From assembly GCF_030506285.1 (NCBI RefSeq), contig NZ_CP119422.1, positions 2,418,001-2,482,000 on the forward strand: a DNA stretch of 64,000 bases, given 5' to 3'. Below the pieces are notes generated by a model that saw only the letters and a program-made list of their open reading frames with translations, made no database searches and was not told the DNA's origin. This document shows positions 42,745 through 51,796 of this stretch, piece after piece (the stretch's first letter is position 1; every line of letters begins with the position of its first letter). The stretch is from Catalinimonas niigatensis (lineage in GTDB: Bacteria > Bacteroidota > Bacteroidia > Cytophagales > Cyclobacteriaceae). The position numbers and the translations under genes were made by a program.

Positions 42745-45700
42745 CAGTGTAGAAAATTTTTGGTTTGCAATAAATTTACTACCTGACGGTATAGCAAAGG
42801 GTTGATGAGGTAAATATCTTCCTTTCTGGTGATAAAGCCATCGTCAATGAGTTGGATCAGGTTTAGGCTACTGTTTCCCAGCTTGCCAGTGGCAGTTCCC
42901 CCCAAGTCCTGATAATCGGCTACTTTATGATACTGAGATTCCGTAAGCCCATCGTGCAGCAGCAGCGTATGCAGGGTAAGTACATGAGATAAAGGAAGTG
43001 ATTTGACAAAAGAAAAATCGTAGTCCTTTAGTGAACCAATATAGATCGTTTCTTCAGTCACCCGCCGGGCTGATCTGAGCCAGAACAGCTGAGCAATACT
43101 AAAATTACCCGCAGTGATTTTGTTTAGATCATTGAAGTACTCCTTTTCCAGGTATAGCTGTTGCTCTTTTTCCGACATTTTCCCAAACTTCTTTTTGCTT
43201 TCATCTTCAAGCGAAGGTTCATAAATCAATGCATATCCACTAACCCGGTGCCGCTTCAGGATCACTTCCTGCAATTGATGATTCAGTATGGCCTGAAGCG
43301 GTACTTCATATTCAAAATAATCGGAGATGCGGATGGTTTTATCCAGATAGCGCCAGGCATATAAAGTACAGCTACACAGCCAAAACACTTTCTGGTTGGT
43401 CTTGGAAATCAGTTCAAACAACATTTTGAGACAATTGAATCCTCCGACTTTGCGCAGATAAAAATGTTCCAGATTTTCAAAAATAATAATTATCGGCTGC
43501 TTACGATGCTGAAAATAATGCACCATATCCTCCATCGCTGCAAACTGCTGATCAGGAAAGAATTGTCCCAGATATTGAAGCAGTTCTTCTTCGGTATGTA
43601 TCTGGTGCAAAGTAGTTGCCCTGATTAGCTGACAACGCCTGAGCATCCTCTGGTTGCCTTGTTTCACAAAGAAATTGATCAATGTGGTAATTCCACTTCC
43701 TTTTTCGCCAATGATGACGGTGCTGGCAAAGCGGCCTTTGTTCCAGTTCTGGAAAGCCTCTTGTACCATCCTGATTTCAGCCGTACGCTCTTCATAAAAA
43801 ACAGCTTCATCCAAAGGCTTGATACTAAACAGGCGCTGGTAGACATACGGAAGTTGCTGAATGGATTTTTCCGTCTCGGTAAGAAAATCCGAAATCTCTG
43901 TACTCACCTCAGCCGAGCCGGACTCAATACCCATCTGCTTGCGGTAAACGTTTACCTGCTGCTGCGCCCTGCCATAGTTCTGCCGAAAATAACGTATTGT
44001 ATAGGGAAGAGCATTGCGTGTGTAGTCCAGCGTTTTCTGCTTCAAAGCACGCGTATGCTCCAGCGCTTTTGCCCTGGCCACTCTTAGTTTAAGCTCCAGT
44101 GCATAATCATTACTCTTAAGTTCTACCAGCTCGTTATTAAATGACAGCACTGCCTCGTGTACATCTTCATCCAGGTGACGATAGATCTCTTCCAGATTGG
44201 CCAGGATATGTTCCGTACCTTTCAATGCCCGCTGTAATCCTTCCATTGCGATGTTCCGGGCTTTATCTTTATTCTCCTGTTCTCCTTCGTATACCGAAAG
44301 TGCGGAGTCAAGATTAAAATAGGAGACCTGGCCTACTTCATTGATCAGTTTCTGCACTTGGGCAAGTTCCTGGCTCACTTTGAGTTCAGAAGCGTCAATC
44401 CTGGCTTTAAGGTTGGGCAGGATTTCAAAACTTACAATTTGCCGGGGCGAAATATAATCTATTTCTGAAGTTTTGAGCGCCCGCTTGTATTCATTGGTTT
44501 TCACCAACCCACGCCTGTCAGATAGCTTTTCTACTTTTTCTCTGGCCTGGATCTGAATATTTTCCATCAAGGCAGGGATCGCCTGACGATAGAGCGCTGC
44601 AATGGTAGCAGGAATGATTGTACGGATGAGTTGTAAGTCAATGTATTTTTTTTGTTCCTGGAGTACTTTCTCCATTTCCTGCACTTCCGCATTTTCAATA
44701 GCTTCCTGGGCATTTGAAATCACCTTATGTGCTGTATTCACCTGCGGTATGATGGCCTGCCTGATCTTCTGGTTCGCTTCTTCTTTTGCTTTGAAATGTA
44801 AATATAGTAAGTGATTACAAAGCATATTAAATTCCTCATCTATGCGCCAGTCATCATGCAGGGCAAAGAGTGTGTTGCGCCAGCCTTGCAAAAAGCTCAC
44901 ATAGGTTTTGTCTATAGCTTGCCGCTTCTTTCGCAATTTGGCATGACTAAAGTTTCCGGCAGAAAGCTCAGCCGTACCCACTCTTTCATAAGTATATTGG
45001 TAATTGTGGTCTATGTTTTCAAGTAGTTGATCCAGGTCCTGGGATAACTCCTGCTGTAGCTCTTCCAACTCTTTTTTCACTGCTTCAACCTGTGCTCTAA
45101 ATGCTTTGGCATCAAGAGAAGGCAATTGGGTTAGCTGCTGCTCATTTTTTAAGGCATCTACCTGAAAAAAATGATCTATTTTCATCAAACTTAGATCGGC
45201 TGTCTGCCACAGTTGCTGGGAAGTAATGGCTACTTCACGATATACTTTTTCAAGCAAAGGTATTAGTCCCAGCGAGAACTCTTCAATATAATAGTGAGCC
45301 GTGAGATTCCTGAGCGGCACCTTGTACATCCAGGCCCTTTGAGGTAGGGGGGCTTTACGGAAAAGCTTACGAAAGGTATTGTTCAGCTTATAGGGAATAT
45401 TTTTCAGGCGTCTGGTCCCTCTCTTCCATCCTTTGATCCGGCGGGCACGCCAGGAATCATCTTTCAGATTGATGAAGCGTTCTTCCTGCTGCACCTCTTC
45501 ATAAAACAAGGGAAGCTGTTCTACGAATGCCTTACTGACCTGGGCATACTCCTCAAAAATATCTTCTAAGCGCCGGGATTTACTATCATTATAACGATGC
45601 TCTATAATTTCGTAAATACCCTTGATGTATTCTCCCAATGCCCCAAAAAAGAAATGAGCTTCTTCCTTCTGTCTGGATGGAAGCTGGGCTTCTCTATACT

Positions 45701-45842
45701 TTGTTTCAAATGCTTCAAAAACAGACAATACTTCATCCGCAAACGCTGTCTGATGTTGTATGATTTTGTCCAGCACCGGGGATACGGTCTGTCGGATCAG
45801 CGAGACAGCACTTTCTTGGGTGTCGGAGGCTTTACTACTCAT
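42744..45842 (-). CDS. Large coiled-coil protein with C-terminal P-loop NTPase-like domain
   Basis: 1032 residues, no signal peptide or membrane helix. The first ~680 residues are almost all helical with long charged heptad-like stretches (e.g. QVEAVKKELEELQQELSQDL). A P-loop domain begins near 690: VIIGEKGSGITTLINFF has the form of Walker A but with Ile where the catalytic Lys is expected (GxxxxGIT). A candidate Walker B is PIIIIFENLEHFYLRK. The tail (SHVLTLHTLLLHDGLTESQY; LIDDGFITRKEDIYLINPLL) looks like a winged helix, as in STAND/Orc-like NTPases. It is coupled to MscS downstream. Function unknown. Confidence 0.8.
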   Translation of the reverse strand: MSSKASDTQESAVSLIRQTVSPVLDKIIQHQTAFADEVLSVFEAFETKYREAQLPSRQKEEAHFFFGALGEYIKGIYEIIEHRYNDSKSRRLEDIFEEYAQVSKAFVEQLPLFYEEVQQEERFINLKDDSWRARRIKGWKRGTRRLKNIPYKLNNTFRKLFRKAPLPQRAWMYKVPLRNLTAHYYIEEFSLGLIPLLEKVYREVAITSQQLWQTADLSLMKIDHFFQVDALKNEQQLTQLPSLDAKAFRAQVEAVKKELEELQQELSQDLDQLLENIDHNYQYTYERVGTAELSAGNFSHAKLRKKRQAIDKTYVSFLQGWRNTLFALHDDWRIDEEFNMLCNHLLYLHFKAKEEANQKIRQAIIPQVNTAHKVISNAQEAIENAEVQEMEKVLQEQKKYIDLQLIRTIIPATIAALYRQAIPALMENIQIQAREKVEKLSDRRGLVKTNEYKRALKTSEIDYISPRQIVSFEILPNLKARIDASELKVSQELAQVQKLINEVGQVSYFNLDSALSVYEGEQENKDKARNIAMEGLQRALKGTEHILANLEEIYRHLDEDVHEAVLSFNNELVELKSNDYALELKLRVARAKALEHTRALKQKTLDYTRNALPYTIRYFRQNYGRAQQQVNVYRKQMGIESGSAEVSTEISDFLTETEKSIQQLPYVYQRLFSIKPLDEAVFYEERTAEIRMVQEAFQNWNKGRFASTVIIGEKGSGITTLINFFVKQGNQRMLRRCQLIRATTLHQIHTEEELLQYLGQFFPDQQFAAMEDMVHYFQHRKQPIIIIFENLEHFYLRKVGGFNCLKMLFELISKTNQKVFWLCSCTLYAWRYLDKTIRISDYFEYEVPLQAILNHQLQEVILKRHRVSGYALIYEPSLEDESKKKFGKMSEKEQQLYLEKEYFNDLNKITAGNFSIAQLFWLRSARRVTEETIYIGSLKDYDFSFVKSLPLSHVLTLHTLLLHDGLTESQYHKVADYQDLGGTATGKLGNSSLNLIQLIDDGFITRKEDIYLINPLLYRQVVNLLQTKNFLH

Positions 45843-45907
45843 GGATGGGCACTTGTTTGCCGGCTAGAGGGCATAGGCAGTCCAAGAAACAATATGCTTT
45901 GAGATCG

Positions 45908-46183
45908 TTATTTAAAATGGTAACGTGCCTTTTTAATGGCTTCATGCAATACATCAGCAGCTTTTTCCAAGCCCTGGCGGATATCATGAAAGGCCGCTGC
46001 ACTGGAGAATTTCAGGTCTTCGTAGCTGCGGTAGAGTTTGCTGTCTTTCTCTTTGAGATCATTCAGTTCTTCATCCAACTCAGCCCTTAGCTCTTTGGCC
46101 TTCTGTTCAAACTCTTTGACCTTGGCATATATCTCCTGTAATCTATCTTTAGGCTGATCTCCGGTTTTATTTGGATCTGACAT
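45908..46183 (-). CDS. Small coiled-coil protein, 91 residues
   Basis: Highly charged and helical: DRLQEIYAKVKEFEQKAKEL then DEELNDLKEKDSKLYRSYED, with an amphipathic C-terminus ending KKARYHFK. No family is recognised. It lies 65 bases upstream of the 1032-residue coiled-coil gene on the same strand, suggesting a shared transcript and perhaps physical pairing of the coils. Confidence 0.7.
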   Translation of the reverse strand: MSDPNKTGDQPKDRLQEIYAKVKEFEQKAKELRAELDEELNDLKEKDSKLYRSYEDLKFSSAAAFHDIRQGLEKAADVLHEAIKKARYHFK

Positions 46184-46279
46184 AGCTGTTTACGGTTGGT
46201 TGAGATGTTAATTTAGTAAAAACACGCATGATTACAAGCATGCCCAATACAGAGGATAAACCTCTGGCTTGATGCTTCC

Positions 46280-46906
46280 CTAAAAGAAGCTAAACTTAGA
46301 GACTTCCGAGATAAAGTGACTGACGACATTTGGCTCAATGATGATGGTAAAAATCAGGCCGAAAAGAGCTCCGTACAAGTGGGCATCGTGATTGATACTG
46401 CCACGCGTTTGCCGTGAGCTGTAGTAAGAATAAAATATGAATAAGGCCCCAAAAACAAAACCGGGAATAGGGATGATGGCAAAGAGGTAAAGATTACTGG
46501 TAGGATCAAACATAATCGCACTAAGAACCACTGCCGACACCCCTCCTGAGGCTCCCAGGGAGTTGTAAGATGGATCATTTCTATGCTTGATGTAGGTGGA
46601 GACATCTGAAATCACAATGGCCACCAGATACATCCCTACATAGAGCAATATGCCGGTGGTGTCTCCAAACAGATAAGTATAGTACTGCTCAATCACGCTT
46701 CCAAAAAAGTAAAGCGTGAACATATTGAAAAAGAGGTGCATATAGTCCTGGTGGATGAGACCGGAGGTGATAAAGCGCCAGTATTCCTTTTTGGTATTTA
46801 CCGCATAAGGATTAAAAATCCATTGATACATGACTTCCGGTTTATTCCATGCATAGAGGCTGGCTGCTACGGTAATCACAATAAGTATAATAGTAACTGA
46901 GTCCAT
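46280..46906 (-). CDS. Rhomboid-family intramembrane serine protease
   Basis: 208 residues with six hydrophobic helices. The catalytic Ser lies in SLGASGGVSAVV (GxSG) and the catalytic His in NHDAHLYGALFG. The family loop motif is represented by NPYAVNTKKEYWRFITSGLIHQDYMHLFFNM. The protein cleaves membrane helices in the inner membrane. It lies 31 bases downstream of the prenyl synthase gene, suggesting co-transcription. Confidence 0.9.
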   Translation of the reverse strand: MDSVTIILIVITVAASLYAWNKPEVMYQWIFNPYAVNTKKEYWRFITSGLIHQDYMHLFFNMFTLYFFGSVIEQYYTYLFGDTTGILLYVGMYLVAIVISDVSTYIKHRNDPSYNSLGASGGVSAVVLSAIMFDPTSNLYLFAIIPIPGFVFGALFIFYSYYSSRQTRGSINHDAHLYGALFGLIFTIIIEPNVVSHFISEVSKFSFF

Positions 46907-46937
46907 ATATCTCTTTTAAGTCGCCTTGTCAGCGCGT

Positions 46938-47921
46938 TTATTTTTCTCTTTCCATCAGCTGTTCAGCAAACTGACGAAGTATTTCCTTTTTATCGGGATT
47001 ACCATTGATTTGTTCCAGTTTCTGCAAACCCTGTTCAAAAAACTCATTCATTTTCTGTTCGGTAAGCTGTTTGATTTCCAGTGCATTATACAATGCTTTG
47101 ACGGCACTTACCTTTGCTTCTTTATCAAATTCTTCTTTGTTTAACCATGTCTCCAATTCGTTTCGCTGCTCTGTATTGGCTTTTTCCAGTGCTTTGATCA
47201 GCAAAAATGTTTTTTTGTTGACAATGATATCCCCTCCTACCCGCTTGCCAAACTTTGCCTGGTCAGCATATACATCCAGTAGATCATCTTTCAGTTGAAA
47301 GCTGATCCCAATATTAACACCGAAATCATACAAAAGCTGGCAATCCTCTGCAGAAGCATTGGCTAGCATTCCACCCAATTGTAGACTAAAACCCAACAGT
47401 ACTGCTGTTTTTTGTCGGATCATGTGCAGGTATTCTTCTTCAGCTACCCGGCTACGGTTTTCATAGTTCATATCCCACTGCTGTCCTTCGCAAACCTCTG
47501 CCGCACACCGGTTGAATGCCCTTAACACATCCGGCAGAATTTTGGGGTCAATTCCCAGAAGGAGATCATAAGCTTTGACCATCATCACATCGCCGGAGAG
47601 AATAGCGATATTTTCGTTCCACTTTTTATGTACCGTTGGTTTGCCACGGCGCAGTGGAGCCTGATCCATGATATCATCATGCATCAAGGTGAAGTTATGA
47701 AAAACCTCTACCGCCAGGGCAGGTTCCAGAACAGTATCCAGGCTTTCATCATCACAATATAGTTGATAAGCTAAGAGGGCAAGTAAGGGTCGGAGCCGTT
47801 TTCCACCCAGGTTCATGATATACCTTATGGGTTCATACAGCTCAGCAGGCTGTTCTCCAAATTTATGTCGTTCTAATTTTCGGTTAATTTGTTCTACGAT
47901 TGCCTGCACCCTTGGTATCAT
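46938..47921 (-). CDS. Polyprenyl (trans-isoprenyl) diphosphate synthase
   Basis: 327 residues. The first aspartate-rich motif is in TLMHDDIMDQAPLRRGKPTVHKKW and the second in FQLKDDLLDVYAD. GGKRLRPLLALLAY near the N-terminus binds isopentenyl diphosphate. It extends allylic diphosphates with IPP for quinone side chains or other isoprenoids. Chain length cannot be fixed from the sequence by eye; it may be a geranylgeranyl or farnesyl type. Confidence 0.92.
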   Translation of the reverse strand: MIPRVQAIVEQINRKLERHKFGEQPAELYEPIRYIMNLGGKRLRPLLALLAYQLYCDDESLDTVLEPALAVEVFHNFTLMHDDIMDQAPLRRGKPTVHKKWNENIAILSGDVMMVKAYDLLLGIDPKILPDVLRAFNRCAAEVCEGQQWDMNYENRSRVAEEEYLHMIRQKTAVLLGFSLQLGGMLANASAEDCQLLYDFGVNIGISFQLKDDLLDVYADQAKFGKRVGGDIIVNKKTFLLIKALEKANTEQRNELETWLNKEEFDKEAKVSAVKALYNALEIKQLTEQKMNEFFEQGLQKLEQINGNPDKKEILRQFAEQLMEREK

Positions 47922-48364
47922 ATTGCTTGCACTACTTTTAGGTTAGATAGAAAGAAGACTGTTTTATTCATTCGGAAAAGCAAAAATTTGCCACCTATCA
48001 CTATGACCTGCTATTAAAAAAAAAGCCCAACACTTCTCTGTAGCCCTTCACACTACCTTATAAAAAGCAGCGTAAAACTGTGTAAAACTAATTACAAAAA
48101 CAACTTAGTCCAGCTTAGCTGACCCAGATGATATAGGCACAGGGTTAGCCTCCTTTTTGTAATTTAAATAGATATTATATGTCGCCATAACTACCTAAGT
48201 AATAACTTTAGCTTTTTTTTGCTACCTTGAGCTTAAATTAGTAGAAAGGCCTTTAATTTAAGTGTAAGTACTTATAAACCTTGAATACTGTGAAAAATAT
48301 TCCTGTTGTTTATAATACTATGTATTTGCAGTTGTAACTCAGCACACAGGTTTTTATATAATAT
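47922..48364. other. 443-bp divergent intergenic region
   Basis: Separates the leftward prenyl synthase and the rightward histidine kinase, so it must hold two promoters. I could not identify a convincing consensus, repeat or operator. It is AT-rich near 48190-48360. Confidence 0.4.
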
Positions 48365-50365
48365 ATGAAGGCTGACCCCACCATCATAGCTAAACTTTTT
48401 AGCGTTTTTCTGCCACTTATGCTCCCCTGGTTGCTAAGTTGCCAAACACTCAACAACCCACCTCCTACTGCTGACAAAGGACAGTTGGACCTGCGCAACT
48501 GGAACTTCACGACACGGGGAAAAGTAAAATTAAATGGTGAATGGATCTTTTACTGGCAAAAGTTTCTGGTAGAACTTCCAGTTAATCTGGACACTCCATC
48601 CACCTCAACTTACTTGATCAACTTACCTTCTGCCTGGAACAGCTACGAAATAAATAGTCAGGCTTTACCAGCACAAGGTTATGCCACTTATCACCTCAAA
48701 ATTTTACTCCCTGAACAGCCGTCGGAATTAGCCATCAACATTCCCACTGCTGCTACAGCCATGGCATTATATGCTAATAATCAACTTATCTATGTGTCTG
48801 GTGAAGTGGGTAGCAGTGCTACAGAGGTGAAGGCAGCTTATGCTCCGGACTTTGTACATCTCCCTATAACAGGAGACACCTTAAACCTCTATGTACAGGT
48901 ATCCAACTTCCATTACTATAAAGGTGGAGCCTGGTCTCCTTTTATTTTGGGTAACAGGACTGATATCAGAAGAGATTGGCTGTTGGATAGCGGGGCAGAA
49001 TTTTTTCTGGCAGGCTGCATATTTATTATGGCACTGTATCATCTGGGATTTTTCTTCTTCAGAAGGGAGGAATACAGTCATCTCATATTTGGACTAGCCT
49101 GTCTTCTTATTGTATTGAGGGTACTTTGCACCGGACAGTATTTGATCCGTTATTTATTGCCTCTCAACTGGGTGTGGACAGTAAAGCTGGAGATGCTAAG
49201 CTTTTATATGTTTGTCCCTCTGTTTCTGACTTTTCTTTTATCTCTATTTCCTAAAGTAATTCCCCAACGGCTATCCTGGCTGGTTTGGTTGAAAAGTAGT
49301 ATCACGGCCATTTTTGTAGTGGTCACTCCTCCTCTTATTTTTTCCTATACCATCATTCCTTACCAAATACTTACTGGGGTACTAAGTCTTTTTGTCTTGT
49401 ATAAGTTGTTCAGAAATTTCAATAAGCATATACCCGGGCAAAAGATTCTACTCATAGGATTATTGGCTTTCTTTCTGACCTTTATCAACGATGTTTTATA
49501 TGCCAACAACATCATTTCTACCGCCTATATCATTTCTCTGGGCTTGCTTGTCTTTATCCTGGCGCAGTCTTTTCTTTTGTCCCAGCGGGTATCTCTGGCA
49601 ATTCATGGTTTGGAAAATGTCAATCAAACTTTATCGCAGCAAAACGACACTATCCATAACCAGAATAATGAACTGACCCGCCTCAACAAAGAACTGGATG
49701 TATTCGTCTACCGTACTTCGCATGACCTTAGGGCACCGCTAAGCTCTACTCTGGGCCTGATAGAAGTACTGCGTATGGAAGAAGATCCTAAGAGGTTTGG
49801 TAAATACCTGGATATGCAGGAAAAAGCCCTCAACAAACTGGATGGATTCATTCAGGATATTCTGGACTACTCCAGAAATACGCGGCTGGAACTTGTGAAG
49901 GAAAAGATTGACTTTAAAACACTGTTGGAAGAAGTGTTTTCGCTTTATCAACATCTCGCTAACTTTGATCAGGTGGAAAAGAATGTCGAGATAGATCAGG
50001 CACATGATGTGTACGGGGACAAAAAACGATTAGTCATTATCTTCAACAATCTGGTATCCAATGCTTTTCGTTACTACAACCCTCAGCAGGAACAGCCCTA
50101 CATACAAATCACGATTACCACCGGCAGCGAGCAGGTAGAAATTATTGTTCAGGACAATGGATTAGGTATCGCCGAAGAGCATCAGACTAAAGTATTTGAG
50201 ATGTTTTACCGGGCCAGCAACAGTGCCAAAGGCTCCGGCCTGGGATTATTTATCGTCAAGGAGTCTGTGAATAAGATGAAAGGCAGGATACAACTAAAAT
50301 CAAAAAAAGGTGAGGGGACTACGTTTACTATCATTCTACCCAATCATCAGGAAGCTGTTCATTAG
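48365..50365 (+). CDS. 7TMR-DISM sensor histidine kinase
   Basis: 666 residues. N-terminal lipoprotein-like signal (LPWLLSCQ), then a galactose-binding-like extracellular domain (LNGEWIFYWQKFL; INLPSAWNSYEIN), seven membrane helices (about 200-400), a coiled linker, HisKA with VFVYRTSHDLRAPLSSTLG (phospho-acceptor His about 453) and HATPase_c with FNNLVSNAFRYY, QDNGLGI and GSGLGLFIVKE. All kinase boxes are intact. No response regulator is next to it, so it is an orphan kinase. It probably senses a periplasmic carbohydrate-like ligand. Confidence 0.9.
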   Translation: MKADPTIIAKLFSVFLPLMLPWLLSCQTLNNPPPTADKGQLDLRNWNFTTRGKVKLNGEWIFYWQKFLVELPVNLDTPSTSTYLINLPSAWNSYEINSQALPAQGYATYHLKILLPEQPSELAINIPTAATAMALYANNQLIYVSGEVGSSATEVKAAYAPDFVHLPITGDTLNLYVQVSNFHYYKGGAWSPFILGNRTDIRRDWLLDSGAEFFLAGCIFIMALYHLGFFFFRREEYSHLIFGLACLLIVLRVLCTGQYLIRYLLPLNWVWTVKLEMLSFYMFVPLFLTFLLSLFPKVIPQRLSWLVWLKSSITAIFVVVTPPLIFSYTIIPYQILTGVLSLFVLYKLFRNFNKHIPGQKILLIGLLAFFLTFINDVLYANNIISTAYIISLGLLVFILAQSFLLSQRVSLAIHGLENVNQTLSQQNDTIHNQNNELTRLNKELDVFVYRTSHDLRAPLSSTLGLIEVLRMEEDPKRFGKYLDMQEKALNKLDGFIQDILDYSRNTRLELVKEKIDFKTLLEEVFSLYQHLANFDQVEKNVEIDQAHDVYGDKKRLVIIFNNLVSNAFRYYNPQQEQPYIQITITTGSEQVEIIVQDNGLGIAEEHQTKVFEMFYRASNSAKGSGLGLFIVKESVNKMKGRIQLKSKKGEGTTFTIILPNHQEAVH

Positions 50366-50511
50366 CTACTCCTCAAACTCAAACATACTCTACAAAAACC
50401 TGACTTAATCTGGCAAATACCTCACAAGCCCCACAAGTAAGCAAAAACATATTTCCTCTTTAAACACTTATAATTTATGTCTATCTAAATAAAACGATTT
50501 ACAATACTCAT

Positions 50512-51792
50512 ATGCGACAACTTATCTTTCAGGTACCCAGAGGACAAGGAGAGCAGGTTTTGGAAGTAGCCAAGACTTACAAAGGGGTTCATCTGAGTCG
50601 TTTTGAGGCAAAAAATGAATCTGAACCTGTTGAAATAGCCATCGTACATATAGCCAACAGCCGTGTGGAGGATCTGTTACAGGAACTGGAATCTGTTCCG
50701 GACTTACAGGTGAGTTTATTTCCACAAGGAGTAATCACCCTAAAGCCACCTCCTTCTGAGGCTCCGGATCAGGTCATAGACGTAAAACAACGGAGTCCTC
50801 TGGAGGTTTTTCTATCCGGTTTGCAAAGCGTAGGCTCCTGGTGGGGTTTTCTCAGCTATGCTGCGCTTGCAGGTATAGTCGTATGGATAGGACTTTTTAC
50901 CAATACCAGCTATTTGCTTGTAGCGGCTATGCTGATTGCTCCATTTGCCGGCCCGGCGATGAATCTTGCCATTGCTACCGCACGTGGAGACAGTAAGCTG
51001 GTAGGAAGAAGCCTGATACGCTACTTTTCGGCTATTGCTGTCACTGTGGCAGTATCTGCTCTGCTAAGTTGGTTGCTACAACAACAGGTGGCTACCCAGA
51101 TGATGATTGACATCAGCAAGGTATCGGCTGTGTCAGTGCTCTTGCCCCTTGCGGCAGGTGCAGCAGGTGGCATTCATCTGATACAATCTGAGCGCAGCAG
51201 CCTGGTGTCTGGAGCAGCAGTAGGCCTGCTGGTAGCTGCCTCTCTCGCTCCACCTACAGGTATCGTAGGGATGGCCCTGGCCATGCAGCGCTATGACCTA
51301 ATCCAGGGAGCTGCATTTTTGCTGCTGATTCAATTGGCAGGCATCAACCTGTCGGCTACGCTGGTCTTCCGCCTGAGAGGGATGTCTGTGGAAGGTGCTC
51401 GTTATAAGAGAGGCAAGAAACGTTTATTCCCCATTAGCCTTACCATTACTGTGTTGGCTCTGGGAGCTTTGTTGCTCTGGCAATTCAGCAATCCTCCGGT
51501 TTTGCAACGCCCCAGCACAGCACAGGAAGCCCATGCCGTAGTGCAAAACGTGGTAGATCAGGCTCAGGAGGTTTTTCTCGTTGATGCCAATATGAATTTT
51601 ACCCGTGCTCAGATTCCCGGGCAAAACACCTTACTGTGCCAGGTGTATGTACAGAAAAAAGCGGATGTCGCGCTTGCCGACTCTGTGATCCAGGCAGACC
51701 TGAGAAGTCGCATACGGGAAAGTTTGATGGAAGAAGGGTTCAATATCACCCCTCTTATTCAAGTCAATGTTTTTGATTCCCCTGAAGAATAA
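50512..51792 (+). CDS. DUF389-family membrane protein
   Basis: 426 residues. A soluble N-terminal region of ~85 residues is followed by the DUF389 membrane core of about six helices (YLLVAAMLIAPFAGPAMNLAIATARGD; VSVLLPLAAGAAGGIHLIQSE; LVAASLAPPTGIVGMALAM), then a cytosolic or periplasmic C-terminal domain. The family has no established function; transport has been suggested. It ends four bases before the convergent RNase R gene, with no visible terminator between them. Confidence 0.87.
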   Translation: MRQLIFQVPRGQGEQVLEVAKTYKGVHLSRFEAKNESEPVEIAIVHIANSRVEDLLQELESVPDLQVSLFPQGVITLKPPPSEAPDQVIDVKQRSPLEVFLSGLQSVGSWWGFLSYAALAGIVVWIGLFTNTSYLLVAAMLIAPFAGPAMNLAIATARGDSKLVGRSLIRYFSAIAVTVAVSALLSWLLQQQVATQMMIDISKVSAVSVLLPLAAGAAGGIHLIQSERSSLVSGAAVGLLVAASLAPPTGIVGMALAMQRYDLIQGAAFLLLIQLAGINLSATLVFRLRGMSVEGARYKRGKKRLFPISLTITVLALGALLLWQFSNPPVLQRPSTAQEAHAVVQNVVDQAQEVFLVDANMNFTRAQIPGQNTLLCQVYVQKKADVALADSVIQADLRSRIRESLMEEGFNITPLIQVNVFDSPEE

Positions 51793-51796
51793 GGAA

